NCBI GenBank assembly: GCA_038225475.1
Contig: JBBRRA010000003.1
Location: 221,237-285,236, forward strand
Source of the DNA: Polymorphobacter_B sp038225475
GTDB lineage: Bacteria; Pseudomonadota; Alphaproteobacteria; Sphingomonadales; Sphingomonadaceae
Length of the DNA stretch: 64,000 bases
Direction of reading: 5' to 3'
In this document: positions 1-8,962 of the stretch, piece by piece
Position numbering within the stretch: the first letter of the stretch is position 1
Layout of the letters: each line of letters starts with the position of its first letter
Notes under the pieces: model-generated
The model's input: the letters and a program-made list of their open reading frames with translations, nothing else
Databases searched by the model: none
Told to the model about the DNA's origin: nothing
Program-made: the position numbers and the translations under genes

Positions 1-249
1 GGCGGCGTCGCTTGGTGGCTGGCGCGCGAGCACAACCGCACCGATGTGGTGGCGCTCGGCATGGTGCTGGGCGGCGCGCTCGGCAACATCGTCGACCGGG
101 CGCGCTACGGCTATGTCGTCGACTTCCTGCACGCGTTTTGGCACGACCATCATTTTTACATCTTCAACGTCGCCGATGCGGCTATAACCGTCGGCGTCGG
201 GCTGTTGCTGCTACGGGCGTTGCTGACGCCCAGTCCGAAGTCGGCTTAG
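1..249 (+). CDS. lspA: Lipoprotein signal peptidase (signal peptidase II), 3' part only
   Basis: The reading frame is open from base 1 and the start lies outside the window, so only the C-terminal 82 residues are seen. LspA is the inner-membrane aspartyl protease that cleaves prolipoproteins before the lipidated cysteine. Both catalytic-aspartate blocks are present: GNIVDR, and NVADAAI about 35 residues later, each beside a hydrophobic segment. The last membrane helix (ITVGVGLLLLRALL) is followed by a short polar tail. A BamF-like lipoprotein, a plausible substrate, begins 10 nt downstream, a linkage usual in alphaproteobacteria. The family call is firm; only the N terminus is missing. Confidence 0.93.
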   Translation, partial: GGVAWWLAREHNRTDVVALGMVLGGALGNIVDRARYGYVVDFLHAFWHDHHFYIFNVADAAITVGVGLLLLRALLTPSPKSA

Positions 250-259
250 GAGTATCTGC

Positions 260-703
260 ATGAAATCCGCGACCGTGATCCTGATGCTGGCCGCTGCCGC
301 GCTATCGGCATGCGGCGGCAAGACGCGCCTGTCAAACCGCAACGCGCCCGACGAATTCGCGATCAGCCGGGCCGCACCGCTGATCGTGCCGCCCGATTAT
401 TCGCTGACCCCGCCGCGCCCTGGCGAGCCGCGCCCGCTCGGCCAGGACGGCCAGTCGGCCGCCGTCGAGGCGCTGTTCGGTCCCACCGCGCGCGTTCCGG
501 CGAAGTCGCCTGCCGAGCAGCAACTGCTCGACAAAGCGGGCGCGGTCGGCAGCAACAATCCGCGCGCCGAGCCGTCGGTGCGCTCGAACGCCGCCGACCC
601 GAAGACCACGACGGTCGACAAGGGCGCGTTCCTGCGCGAACTGATGGATGCACCGGCGGGCTCGCGCAACGCCGCTGCAGCGGATGTGAAGGTCGGCGGG
701 TAA
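260..703 (+). CDS. DUF3035 (BamF-like) outer-membrane lipoprotein
   Basis: A 147-residue lipoprotein: basic start, hydrophobic stretch and lipobox LSAC with the lipidated Cys at residue 18. The segment after it (PDEFAISRAAPLIVPPDY, then PPRPGEPRP) is the hallmark of the DUF3035/BamF family, an alphaproteobacterial accessory subunit of the BAM outer-membrane protein assembly machine. The remainder is Pro/Ala-rich and probably disordered. It follows lspA by 10 nt with an AGGAG ribosome-binding site at 248-252, so the two are probably cotranscribed. Assignment to BAM is family knowledge; nothing else here tests it. Confidence 0.8.
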   Translation: MKSATVILMLAAAALSACGGKTRLSNRNAPDEFAISRAAPLIVPPDYSLTPPRPGEPRPLGQDGQSAAVEALFGPTARVPAKSPAEQQLLDKAGAVGSNNPRAEPSVRSNAADPKTTTVDKGAFLRELMDAPAGSRNAAAADVKVGG

Positions 704-706
704 CAC

Positions 707-725
707 CGCCCGCCCTCTCCGGGCG
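707..725. terminator. Small hairpin between convergent genes
   Basis: Arms CGCCCG (707-712) and CGGGCG (720-725) enclose a 7-nt loop in the 22-nt gap between the DUF3035 gene and the converging HerA-like gene. There is no T-run, so it is at best a weak or Rho-assisted bidirectional terminator. Confidence 0.4.
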
Positions 726-2279
726 TTACTTCAGCAGCGACCCGAGAATCCCGCGGATCAGCTGGCCGCCCAGCTTGCCGCCAAGCTGCCGCCCGACCGA
801 ACTCGCAACCGAGCGCGCCGCCGAGACCAGCATCTTTTCACCGAGCGACGCCGGTTGCGGGCGGGCCGCGGCAGTCGCTTGACTGGCAGCGACGCGCGCC
901 GCCTGCGCATCCGCCTGCGCCTGAACCTTTGCCGCAATCGCCGCCGCTTTCTGCTCGGCGGTGAGCGCTGCGGCCGCGTCGGCGCTGGCTTGGGCGGCAG
1001 CGGATTTGGCGTTCAGAATCTCATAGGCGCTCGCGCGGTCGATGATGGTGTCGTATTTGCCCGCGAACGCCGAGGTGTCGATCATCACCTTGCGCTCCGC
1101 CGCCGTGATCGGGCCGACGCGCGACCGCGGCGGCGCGACCAGCGTGCGTTCGACCGGCGACGGCGCGCCGTCTTCGCCCAATGTCGAGACCAGCGCCTCG
1201 CCGACTTTAAGCTGGGTGATGATCGTCGCGACATCGACATCGGGGTTGGCGCGGAAGGTTTGCGCCGCCGCCGTCACTGCCTTTTGATCGCGCGGGGTAA
1301 ACGCGCGCAGCGCATGCTGAACGCGGTTACCGAGCTGCCCGGCGACGGTTTCGGGCACATCGATCGGGTTTTGCGTGATGAAATAAACGCCGCACCCCTT
1401 CGAGCGGATCAGCCGCACAACCTGTTCGATCTTGTCGAGCAGCGCCTTGGGCGCATCGTCGAACAGCAGGTGCGCTTCGTCGAAGAAGAACACCATCACC
1501 GGCTTGGCCGGGTCGCCGACTTCGGGCAGCGTGGTGAACAGCTCGTTGAGCAGCCACAGCAGGAACGTCGCGTATAATTGCGGCGACTGCATCAGCTTGT
1601 CGGCGGCAAGGATGTTGACCTGCCCGTGTCCGGCGTCGTCGATCACGAGGAAATCGTGGATATCGAGCGCCGGTTCGCCGAAGAAATGCGCCGCGCCCTG
1701 GCTTTCGAGCTGGAGCAGCTGGCGCTGGATGCTGCCGACGCTGGCGCGCGTGACATTGCCGTATTTCGCCGCAAGCTCCGCAGCATTGTCGGCGGCATAG
1801 GCGAGCATCGCCTGCAGATCCTTGAGGTCGAGCAGCAGCAGCCCGTTGTCGTCGGCGTATTTGAACACCGCCGTCATCACGCCGCTTTGCGTATCGTTGA
1901 GCCCCATCAGCCGCGACAGCAGCAGCGGCCCCATGTCGAGAATGGTGGTGCGTACCGGGTGCCCGGCTTCGCCGAACAGGTCCCAGAACACCACCGGTGC
2001 CGCTTCGAATTTATAGCCGTCGAGGCCGATTTCGGCGGCGCGCGCCACTGTCCACGCAGCGGCCTGCGAGCCGGTCATCGCCATGCCGGCGATGTCGCCC
2101 TTAACATCGGCGAGGAAGACCGGCACGCCTTCGCGGCTCAGTTCTTCGGCAAGCGTTTGGAGCGTCACGGTTTTGCCGGTGCCGGTCGCGCCGGCGATCA
2201 GCCCGTGGCGGTTGGCGCGGCGCAGCACGAGTATCTGGGGATGCTGTTCGCCCTTGCCGATATAGATGCTGTCCGCCAC
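726..2279 (-). CDS. HerA/YjgR-type (DUF853) ATPase
   Basis: A 517-residue FtsK/HerA-superfamily ATPase of the DUF853 (YjgR) type. I place the start at the GTG at 2279 (MADSIYIGKG...). The frame stays open further upstream, but that extension has no family resemblance and would run through the divergent gene at 2386. Walker A is GATGTGKT at residues 30-37, and a hydrophobic Walker B-like strand ends in FFFDEAHLLFDD. The last ~90 residues are an Ala-rich, probably coiled-coil region ending in a Gly-rich tail. The cellular role of YjgR proteins is unsettled; DNA translocation is only an inference from the fold. Confidence 0.85.
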   Translation of the reverse strand: MADSIYIGKGEQHPQILVLRRANRHGLIAGATGTGKTVTLQTLAEELSREGVPVFLADVKGDIAGMAMTGSQAAAWTVARAAEIGLDGYKFEAAPVVFWDLFGEAGHPVRTTILDMGPLLLSRLMGLNDTQSGVMTAVFKYADDNGLLLLDLKDLQAMLAYAADNAAELAAKYGNVTRASVGSIQRQLLQLESQGAAHFFGEPALDIHDFLVIDDAGHGQVNILAADKLMQSPQLYATFLLWLLNELFTTLPEVGDPAKPVMVFFFDEAHLLFDDAPKALLDKIEQVVRLIRSKGCGVYFITQNPIDVPETVAGQLGNRVQHALRAFTPRDQKAVTAAAQTFRANPDVDVATIITQLKVGEALVSTLGEDGAPSPVERTLVAPPRSRVGPITAAERKVMIDTSAFAGKYDTIIDRASAYEILNAKSAAAQASADAAAALTAEQKAAAIAAKVQAQADAQAARVAASQATAAARPQPASLGEKMLVSAARSVASSVGRQLGGKLGGQLIRGILGSLLK

Positions 2280-2385
2280 GCCTGCTGCTCCCCGATTAGG
2301 TCCAGTTCGGACTAGCCGGTTTCCCGGCTCGGTTGAAGCGCCACGAAACACGGTTAAGCTGATCGCGATCAACAGGGGGAACGCG

Positions 2386-2790
2386 ATGATCCGATTTCTA
2401 CTTCCCGTCGCACTGCTCGTCGCGACGGGGGCATCGGCGGCCGCGCCGGTCTGCGACGGCCAGCTGGTGACGATGCGCGTGTCGAAGCTCAAGCCCGGCG
2501 GGTCGATGGCGGGGCTGATCGAGGCGTTCAAGGCGAACGCGGCGTGGTACAAGGCCAAGGGGCTCGCCGATGTCGGCTTTGCGATGGCCCCGGTGATGCT
2601 GCCCGTCGACGGCACGATGAAGCCGTCGGTCGATCAGTTGGTGACGCTGCATATCAACGGCGCCAAAGCCCCCGAGCACAAGGGCGATGCCGCATGGGCG
2701 GCGTTCGTCGACAAGTATAAGGCGAACTCGACGATCGCGTCGGAAACGCGGATGTGCCTGCCCAAGGGGACGATGCTGACAGTTAAGTAA
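2386..2790 (+). CDS. Small secreted protein of unknown function
   Basis: A 134-residue protein with a clean Sec signal peptide (MIRFLLPVALLVATGASAAA, cleavage near residue 20). A strong ribosome-binding site, AGGGGGA at 2373-2379, decides this ATG over an in-frame upstream start at 2266. The mature part is compact, with two cysteines (VCDGQ near the new N terminus, RMCLPKG near the C terminus) that could form a disulphide in the periplasm. I do not recognise the family. It is divergent from the HerA-like gene (107-nt gap) and convergent with the DegP-like gene, so it is probably monocistronic. Confidence 0.7.
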   Translation: MIRFLLPVALLVATGASAAAPVCDGQLVTMRVSKLKPGGSMAGLIEAFKANAAWYKAKGLADVGFAMAPVMLPVDGTMKPSVDQLVTLHINGAKAPEHKGDAAWAAFVDKYKANSTIASETRMCLPKGTMLTVK

Positions 2791-2804
2791 CCCTGGGCGA
2801 ACGC

Positions 2805-2834
2805 CGCGCTTCCCGCACACCGGCGGGAAGCGCG
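2805..2834. terminator. Perfect 12-bp hairpin between convergent genes
   Basis: Arms CGCGCTTCCCGC (2805-2816) and GCGGGAAGCGCG (2823-2834) with loop ACACCG. It lies in the 52-nt gap between the secreted protein and the DegP-like gene. On the + strand a short T-run follows near 2845-2850. It probably serves as a bidirectional terminator. Confidence 0.65.
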
Positions 2835-2842
2835 GGCCGCGG

Positions 2843-4435
2843 TTACTTTTTGGCCTGCAGCTTGATGCCGATATAGCGCGGCGGGATCGCCGAGCGTTGC
2901 ACCAGCATCAGCACGGTATCGCGCCCGGCCTTGCGCGCTTCGTCGACTGCCGCAGCAGCGGCAACCGGCGTCGGGGTCGGGCGCTGGTTGATCGACAGGA
3001 TGACGTCGCCGCGCTGCAACCCTTCGGCAGCGGCATCGCTGTTCGGATCGAGCGAGGCGATCACCACGCCCTGCACCGTCGGCGCAAGCTTGAGCTGCGT
3101 CCGGACATCGGCGGTCAGCGGCTGCAGCGTGATGCCGAGCGACTGACGTGCCGCCTCGGTGCCCGGCACCTTGCCGGCATCCGGCGCGGCAGGGGTATCG
3201 TCGGCTTCGGGGGTGCCGCGCACCACGGCTTCGGACGGGCGCTGGATGATCTGCGCGGTCAGTGTCTGACGCTTGCCGTCGCGGATCACTTCGATCGGCA
3301 CCTTGGCGCCGATCGGTGTGCCCGCTACGATCAGGCTGAGGGTGTTGTCGAACGTCACGTCCTGATTGGCGACGCGGACGACGACATCGCCCTGCTTGAC
3401 GCCGGCGCGCGACGCCGGGCCGGTCGGCTCGACCGACGCGACAATCTCGCCGCGGTCCTTGGGCAGGCCCAGCCCGGCGGCGATATCGGCGGTCACCGGC
3501 TGGATGCCGACGCCGAGATAGCCGCGCTTGACGGTGCCACCGGCGCGCAGCTGCTGGATGACTGGCGCTGCCTGCTCGGCGGGGATGGCAAAGCCCAGCC
3601 CGACGTTGCCGCCGGTCGGCGAAAAGATCGCGGTGTTGATGCCGATCACATTGCCGTCGATGTCGAACAGTGGCCCGCCCGAATTGCCCTGATTGATCGA
3701 CGCATCGGTCTGGATATAGCGGTCATACTGCCCCGCGCCGATGTTGCGATGCAACGCCGACACGATGCCCGCGGTCACCGTGCCGCCCAGCCCGAACGGG
3801 TTGCCGATCGCGATCACCCAGTCGCCGACGCGCGCCGCGGTGCTGTTACCGAATTTGACATAGGGCAGGTCCTTCGCGTCGATCTTGAGCAGCGCAAGGT
3901 CCGACAGCGTGTCGCGGCCGATCAGCTTGGCCTTATATTCGCGGCGGTCGGACAGCGTCACGGTGATCGACTCGACCGGCGATTTGCCCTCGCCGCCCGA
4001 AATCACATGATTGTTGGTGACGATATAGCCAGTCGGATCGACGATGAAGCCGCTGCCGAGCGAGGTCGCCTCGCGCGTTACCGGCTCGCCGCCGGCACCC
4101 TGCTGCTCCTGGAAACGGCGGAACAGGTCCTCGAGCGGATTGCCCGAACCAGCACCGCCGCCACCGCCGCCCGGACCGGCCTTGGGGAAGCCACCAACCT
4201 CGACCTTTTGCGTTGTCGAGACGTTGACCACGGCGGGAGCGAGCTTCGCCGTGAGGTCGGCAAAGCTCCGCGGCGCGCCCATCGGGCCGCTCAGCGGCGT
4301 GGCCGGGGCGGTGGCATTCTGCGCGGGCGGGGCGAGCGCCTGCGGCGTTGCGATCTGCGCGCCCGCCGGTAGCAGCAACGCGCCAGTGCCGGCGATCAGC
4401 ACGAGTGCGGGGATCAGGCTGCGAGCGATACGCAC
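2843..4435 (-). CDS. degP: Periplasmic Do-family (DegP/DegQ-like) serine protease-chaperone
   Basis: A 530-residue HtrA-family protease. Order: signal peptide (1-26); Pro/Ala linker; a Gly-rich LA-loop-like insert around residues 86-99; chymotrypsin-like domain with catalytic His143 (TNNHVIS), Asp179 (DTLSDLALL) and Ser252 (QGNSGGPLF); then two PDZ domains (about 300-390 and 430-525), each introduced by a typical GYLGV or LGITLQP strand. All catalytic residues are present. It degrades or refolds damaged periplasmic and outer-membrane proteins. It lies downstream of hflK-hflC in the same direction (107-nt gap), a common alphaproteobacterial arrangement. DegP versus DegQ cannot be settled from sequence alone. 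Confidence 0.92.
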   Translation of the reverse strand: MRIARSLIPALVLIAGTGALLLPAGAQIATPQALAPPAQNATAPATPLSGPMGAPRSFADLTAKLAPAVVNVSTTQKVEVGGFPKAGPGGGGGGAGSGNPLEDLFRRFQEQQGAGGEPVTREATSLGSGFIVDPTGYIVTNNHVISGGEGKSPVESITVTLSDRREYKAKLIGRDTLSDLALLKIDAKDLPYVKFGNSTAARVGDWVIAIGNPFGLGGTVTAGIVSALHRNIGAGQYDRYIQTDASINQGNSGGPLFDIDGNVIGINTAIFSPTGGNVGLGFAIPAEQAAPVIQQLRAGGTVKRGYLGVGIQPVTADIAAGLGLPKDRGEIVASVEPTGPASRAGVKQGDVVVRVANQDVTFDNTLSLIVAGTPIGAKVPIEVIRDGKRQTLTAQIIQRPSEAVVRGTPEADDTPAAPDAGKVPGTEAARQSLGITLQPLTADVRTQLKLAPTVQGVVIASLDPNSDAAAEGLQRGDVILSINQRPTPTPVAAAAAVDEARKAGRDTVLMLVQRSAIPPRYIGIKLQAKK

Positions 4436-4542
4436 AGATTATTCTCCTGGGTGGCTTCGGCCAAAGTTGGCGTCGGCGCGGCATGGACGATGCAAAGGGG
4501 CAACATGCAACCTCTAAATTCCGGCGGTGAACGCCAGCTTAA

Positions 4543-5391
4543 CTAACGCGCATTTCGGCGGCCTTCGAATTCGCGCAGGAACTCGTTGTTCGGCGTCAGC
4601 ACCAGCGAGGTGCCGCTGCCGTCCTTGAACGCCACCTTGTACGACTGCATGGCGCGATAGAAAGCGTAGAAATCCGGGTCTTTGCCGAAGCTTTCGGCAT
4701 AAATCCGCGCGGCGTTGGCGTCGGCCTCGGCCCCCACTAACTGCGCCTGTTTTTCGCCCTGCGCCCGGATCGTCAACGCTTCCTGCGCGCGCGCCGACCG
4801 CATCCGCGTGTACGCCGAATCGAGCGGCGCGCCGGTTGGCAGGTCGGCGCGCTTGATGCGCACATCGATGATCTCGGCACCATATTGACGGGCCTGCTTG
4901 TTCACGCTCGCCTGGATGTCATCCATCAGCGTGGTGCGTTCCGGACTGAGCAGCGCGGCAAACGGCTGACGCCCCAGCTCGTTGCGGATCCGCGACGCCA
5001 GAATGCGCGCCAGCGCGTCCTTGGCACCGTCTTCGGTGCCGACGGTCTGGTACATTTGCTGCGGATCGACGATGCGGAAGCGCGCGAACGCATCGACCAC
5101 CAGCCGCAGCTGATCGGTCGACAGCACCGTCTGCTCGGGCATGTCGAGATCAAGCACGCGCTTGTCGATCAGCACGATGTTTTCGATGAACGGCACCTTG
5201 AGCGCGAGGCCGGCATCCGACGAGCCGAACTTCTCGCGCGGATCGAAGCCGTTGATGATGCGCTCGGGCTTGCCGAGCCGCAGCACGATCGCCTGCGTGG
5301 TTTCGGGCACGCGAAACAGGCTGCTCATCACGACGATGATCAGAACCGCGAGCAAAATCGCCCACGGCAGCGGATTGCGGATCATCGTCAT
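4543..5391 (-). CDS. hflC: HflC, SPFH/band-7 regulator of FtsH
   Basis: A 282-residue protein with one N-terminal membrane anchor (residues about 9-27) followed by the SPFH/band-7 domain starting RVPETTQAIVLRLGKPERI. The C-terminal half is helical, with the TIRAQGEKQAQLVGAEADANAARIYAESFG stretch (two parts of the family signature) typical of HflC. With HflK it forms the large periplasm-facing cage around the FtsH AAA protease. Its ATG directly abuts the hflK stop codon with no spacing, so translation is likely coupled and the two subunits made in similar amounts. Confidence 0.94.
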   Translation of the reverse strand: MTMIRNPLPWAILLAVLIIVVMSSLFRVPETTQAIVLRLGKPERIINGFDPREKFGSSDAGLALKVPFIENIVLIDKRVLDLDMPEQTVLSTDQLRLVVDAFARFRIVDPQQMYQTVGTEDGAKDALARILASRIRNELGRQPFAALLSPERTTLMDDIQASVNKQARQYGAEIIDVRIKRADLPTGAPLDSAYTRMRSARAQEALTIRAQGEKQAQLVGAEADANAARIYAESFGKDPDFYAFYRAMQSYKVAFKDGSGTSLVLTPNNEFLREFEGRRNAR

Positions 5392-6498
5392 CTACTTGGC
5401 CTGTACCGGCGGAGTGGCGGGGGTCGGTTCGGCAGTCCGTGCACGGCGCTGGACCTCGGGCAACGGCAGATAGGCGGTGACGCTGCCCGGCTCGACGATC
5501 GTCTTGTCGGTCTTGGCGAGCACCTGCTCCATCGTTTCGAGATACATGCGCTTGCGCGTCACTTCGGGGGCCAGCTTGTACTGCGCATAAACCGCGTCGA
5601 ACGCCGCTGTGGCACCCTGCGCCTGTGCCAGCACCTGCTGGGCATAGCCGCGCGCCTGGTTGAGTTTCTGCTGCGCGTCCTGCTGCGCTGCCGACACGTC
5701 CTTGAACGCCGCGTCGACCGCGCTCGGCGGGTCGGCCTGTTTGATGTCGACGCCGCGGACTTCGATGCCCGAGCGGTAGTTGTCGAGCAGTTCCTGCATG
5801 CGGACGCGGACTTCCTCGGCAATCTGCGCCCGCTGCGGGCCAATCGCGTCGTTCAGCGTGGCGCGGCCGATTTCGGAGCGCATCGCCGATTCAGCGACTT
5901 CCTTGATCGTCGCCTGAGGCTCGGCAAGTACGAACAGGAACCGCTCTGGATCCTTGATCTTCCAGCGGACCGCATAGGCGATGTCGATGATATTCTGGTC
6001 GCCGGTCAGCATCAGATTTTCCGAAGTGCCGTCCGACGGCCCGATGTCGATCGAGTTGACCTGATCGACCTTGGGCTTGACCACGGTGTCGATCGGCGCG
6101 GGCAGCTTGAAGTGGAACCCCGGCCCGGTGGTTTCGACATAGCGGCCAAAGCGCTGGACGATGCCACGCTCCGACGCCTGCACGCGGTACGACGACGAAC
6201 TGATCAGCCAGATCGCGACGATCACACCGAGCCCGATCACGAACGGCGTGTTGCCCATCGAGCCGCCATTCGGCAGCGAATTGCGCAACTTGTCCTGACT
6301 GCGGCGCAGGAACGCATCGATGTCGTTGTTTCCCGACGGTCCACGGCCCGGCGGCGGGCGGCGTGGCGGACCTTCACCCCAAGGGGATTTCGGTCCACCA
6401 CCGGAACCGCCACCGGAACCGCTGCCGCCCGAGCCGCCGCCACTGCCGCCGCTGCTCCACGGCCCGCCGGGCGTTTCGTTGTTGCTCTGCCAGGGCAT
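5392..6498 (-). CDS. hflK: HflK, SPFH/band-7 regulator of FtsH
   Basis: A 368-residue HflK. I start at the ATG at 6498 (MPWQSNNETPGG), the typical HflK opening; the frame is open upstream but would run into the divergent mrp gene. Residues 10-56 are an extreme Gly/Ser then Pro/Arg-rich cytoplasmic tail. A membrane helix follows at about 85-101, then the SPFH domain (VQASERGIVQRFGRYVETTGPG) and a long C-terminal helix. HflK pairs with HflC, encoded immediately downstream, to modulate FtsH. The promoter should lie in the 102-nt divergent gap to mrp. Confidence 0.94.
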   Translation of the reverse strand: MPWQSNNETPGGPWSSGGSGGGSGGSGSGGGSGGGPKSPWGEGPPRRPPPGRGPSGNNDIDAFLRRSQDKLRNSLPNGGSMGNTPFVIGLGVIVAIWLISSSSYRVQASERGIVQRFGRYVETTGPGFHFKLPAPIDTVVKPKVDQVNSIDIGPSDGTSENLMLTGDQNIIDIAYAVRWKIKDPERFLFVLAEPQATIKEVAESAMRSEIGRATLNDAIGPQRAQIAEEVRVRMQELLDNYRSGIEVRGVDIKQADPPSAVDAAFKDVSAAQQDAQQKLNQARGYAQQVLAQAQGATAAFDAVYAQYKLAPEVTRKRMYLETMEQVLAKTDKTIVEPGSVTAYLPLPEVQRRARTAEPTPATPPVQAK

Positions 6499-6600
6499 AG
6501 GGTTCCTGTACGTTTGCGTGATTGTGCAGTCGCTATATACGGTCCGCCCACACAGAATGCGAGATGGCCGCGCACCTGCGGCAAACTGGGATAAATCGAC

Positions 6601-7632
6601 ATGGTTACGGTAACCGAAATCGCCGCTGCGCTGGCGGCAATCGCCGATCCGTCGGGCGGCGGCAGCATCATCGATTCCGCGCGCGCCGGAGGTTTGGTCG
6701 TCAAGGACGACGGCACCGCCGGGCTGGTCCTGTCGGTCGACGGGCTGGCCAAGGACGCCGCCGAACGGCTGCGCGCTGCCGTCGAACTTGCGGTTCGCCG
6801 CGTCCCCGGCGTCACGGCGGCACGGCTGATCCTGACCGCCGAGCGCGGCGGCGAGGCGCTGGCGGCGCCTGCGGCCGGGCCGGTGCCGGGCATCCGCACG
6901 ATCCTTGCGGTGGCAAGCGGCAAGGGCGGCGTCGGTAAATCGACTGTGGCGGCGAACCTGGCGGTGGCACTGGCGCGGCGCGGGCTGGCGATCGGGCTGC
7001 TCGATGCCGACATCTACGGCCCGTCGGTGCCGACGCTGCTCGGCATCGGCGCGCGCGCACAGCTTGACGGCAAGCGGCTGCTGCCGATCGCGGCGCACGG
7101 GATCAAGGCGCTGTCGATGGGGATGATGACCGATCCCGAAAAGGCGATCATCTGGCGCGGGCCGATGGCGTCGTCGGCGATGCTGCAGATGGTCGAACAG
7201 GCCGATTGGGGCGTGCTCGACTGCCTCGTCGTCGATCTACCGCCCGGCACCGGCGACATTCAGCTGACGCTGGCGCAGAAGCTCAAACCCACCGGCGCGG
7301 TGATCGTCTCGACGCCGCAGGACCTCGCGCTGATCGACGCGCGCCGCGCCATCGCGATGTTCGCGCAGGTGCATGTCCCGGTGTTCGGCATCATCGAGAA
7401 TATGAGCTATTTCGCCTGTCCCAAATGCGGCGAGCGCAGCGATATTTTCGGGCATGGTGGTGCTGCGGATACCGCAGCCGCGCTGGGCGTTGCATTCCTG
7501 GGTGAAATTCCGCTCGATGGCGCGCTGCGCGCTGCATCGGATGCGGGGTCGCCGCCGGCGGCGGGAGACGACCGTCACGGCGCTGTGTTTGCAGCGCTCG
7601 CGGCAACGGTGGCGGACGCGATCGGGATTTGA
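6601..7632 (+). CDS. mrp: Mrp/NBP35-type Fe-S carrier ATPase
   Basis: A 343-residue Mrp (ApbC) protein: N-terminal MIP18-like (DUF59-type) region, then a P-loop ATPase. The deviant Walker A, SGKGGVGKST, sits at residues about 106-115; DLPPGTGD follows as the family signature; the iron-sulfur CxxC is Cys273-Pro-Lys-Cys276. It assembles or carries Fe-S clusters to apoenzymes. It is divergent from hflK and precedes a CoA-binding protein by 12 nt, probably as one transcript. The start follows a weak purine-rich stretch; no better start is visible. Confidence 0.92.
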   Translation: MVTVTEIAAALAAIADPSGGGSIIDSARAGGLVVKDDGTAGLVLSVDGLAKDAAERLRAAVELAVRRVPGVTAARLILTAERGGEALAAPAAGPVPGIRTILAVASGKGGVGKSTVAANLAVALARRGLAIGLLDADIYGPSVPTLLGIGARAQLDGKRLLPIAAHGIKALSMGMMTDPEKAIIWRGPMASSAMLQMVEQADWGVLDCLVVDLPPGTGDIQLTLAQKLKPTGAVIVSTPQDLALIDARRAIAMFAQVHVPVFGIIENMSYFACPKCGERSDIFGHGGAADTAAALGVAFLGEIPLDGALRAASDAGSPPAAGDDRHGAVFAALAATVADAIGI

Positions 7633-7644
7633 AGGAGACGGACC

Positions 7645-8073
7645 ATGCCGATTACCGATGATGCGGGCCTGCGCGACCTGCTGACCACCGCGCGCACCGT
7701 CGCGCTGGTCGGTATCTCGGACCGGCCCGAGCGCGCGTCGAACCATGTCATGGCGGCGCTGCAGGCGCACGGCTACCGCGTCTATCCGGTCAACCCGCAG
7801 ATTACCGGTGAACATGTCCACGGCGAATTCGTCTGGCGCGAACTATCGCAGATCGGCGAGGCGATCGACATCGTCGACGTGTTCCGCAAATCCTCCGAGG
7901 CCGGCGCCGTGGTCGATGCGGCCATCGCGGTCGGCGCGAAGGCGGTTTGGCTGCAGCTGGGCGTGACCGACGCCGCCGCCGCGGCGCGCGCCGAGGCAGC
8001 CGGGCTTAAGGTGGTGATGGACCGCTGCATGAAGATCGAGCTGGCCCGGCTGGGTGTGGCGGCGATTGCCTAG
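7645..8073 (+). CDS. CoA-binding domain protein (YccU-like)
   Basis: A 142-residue single-domain Rossmann protein of the CoA_binding_2 family. The nucleotide-binding strand-loop is VALVGISDRPERASNHV, followed by GYRVYPVNP. The next conserved strand is IDIVDVFRKS and the C-terminal strand runs through KAVWLQLGV to VMDRCMKIE. AAGGAGAC just upstream (7632-7639) is a good ribosome-binding site. The family occurs in most bacteria but its biochemical role is not established; CoA or NAD binding is inferred from the fold. It is probably cotranscribed with mrp. Confidence 0.85.
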   Translation: MPITDDAGLRDLLTTARTVALVGISDRPERASNHVMAALQAHGYRVYPVNPQITGEHVHGEFVWRELSQIGEAIDIVDVFRKSSEAGAVVDAAIAVGAKAVWLQLGVTDAAAAARAEAAGLKVVMDRCMKIELARLGVAAIA

Positions 8074-8197
8074 GCGCGGGGTATTCGCTTGAGTGGGGGC
8101 AGGGAAGCAAGGCCGCTTGCGACCCCTTTGCAGACATCCGCGCAGACCTCGAATATGCTCTATTGCGGTCATTCGAGTCGGCGGTCATCCATGCTGG

Positions 8198-8857
8198 ATG
8201 AACCGGACTGAACTCGACCAATCTCGTAGGCCCGCAAAAGCGATCGTCTTTGCAATCCTACTCCCGGTTTCACTGGTGCTGACAGCGACCACCAATCGGA
8301 ACATCGGGCGGATATTGGATCTAACAGCGCCGTCGTTCGACTGGATCGCGACCGCAGCAATTCCATCATTCCTTCTTATCGCCAGTCTTTTTATCGTTCT
8401 CGGGGACAGACACTCGTTGTCATGGCCCCGATCAGAAAAACTTGCCCAACGTTCCGTCGCCGGCCTTTCAGTTTTCTGGCTGTCCCTATGGCTCGGGGGA
8501 TGCGTATTATCTTGGATCGCCACGGGCCATTGGACAAGGTACGCGTATGGCTGGCCGGCTGTGAGCGCGTTCCTGGCTTTTGGTCCGTTGGGTGAAGAGT
8601 TGCTCTTTCGCGGCCTCATATTTGGCTATGTCCGAGCTATCTGGCCGTCATCAGCATCCCCGGCCATAGCGGTTTCGACAATTGCATTCAGTCTCCACCA
8701 TATTTCCTTGCATACCGCGCCACACGGGCTGGCCGTAGCCCAGCTTCTTTTTACTATTCCGATGGGCATCGTTTTTGCTCTTCTTCGCGAACGAACGGGC
8801 AGCGTCTGGCCTGGACTTTGGGTGCACATCGCGACCAATTTGCCGTCTGCGATTTAA
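8198..8857 (+). CDS. CPBP-family intramembrane metalloprotease
   Basis: A 219-residue membrane protein starting at ATG 8198 (MNRTELDQSRRPAK); an upstream in-frame start at 8093 adds an unlikely Arg-rich segment. About six hydrophobic helices are visible. The three CPBP (Abi/Rce1-like) motifs are all present: EELLFR, then FSLHH, then HIATN near the C terminus. Family members include CAAX-type proteases and bacteriocin self-immunity proteins; the substrate here cannot be inferred. My hand count gives about 53-55% GC over its first 120 bases, clearly below the neighbours, and it stands alone between unrelated genes, suggesting acquisition by transfer. Confidence 0.82.
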   Translation: MNRTELDQSRRPAKAIVFAILLPVSLVLTATTNRNIGRILDLTAPSFDWIATAAIPSFLLIASLFIVLGDRHSLSWPRSEKLAQRSVAGLSVFWLSLWLGGCVLSWIATGHWTRYAYGWPAVSAFLAFGPLGEELLFRGLIFGYVRAIWPSSASPAIAVSTIAFSLHHISLHTAPHGLAVAQLLFTIPMGIVFALLRERTGSVWPGLWVHIATNLPSAI

Positions 8858-8868
8858 GACGTCTGGTT

Positions 8869-8888
8869 GAGCCGCAGCTAGCCGGCTC
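8869..8888. terminator. Hairpin after the CPBP gene
   Basis: Arms GAGCCG (8869-8874) and CGGCTC (8883-8888), 8-nt loop, 11 nt past the CPBP stop and before the converging phosphatase gene. Only TT follows on the + strand, so termination strength is doubtful. Confidence 0.4.
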
Positions 8889-8962
8889 TTGATGCTCGGA
8901 AGCGGTCCGAACTAACCACCCCATTCCCGCCGCGCCCAGCCCCTGTCCATTTCAATCTCCGC

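Noticed and set aside
2897..6594. Long + strand open frames opposite degP, hflC and hflK
   Set aside because: Antisense frames typical of GC-rich DNA; composition is Arg/Asp/Gly noise and they ignore gene borders on the coding strand.
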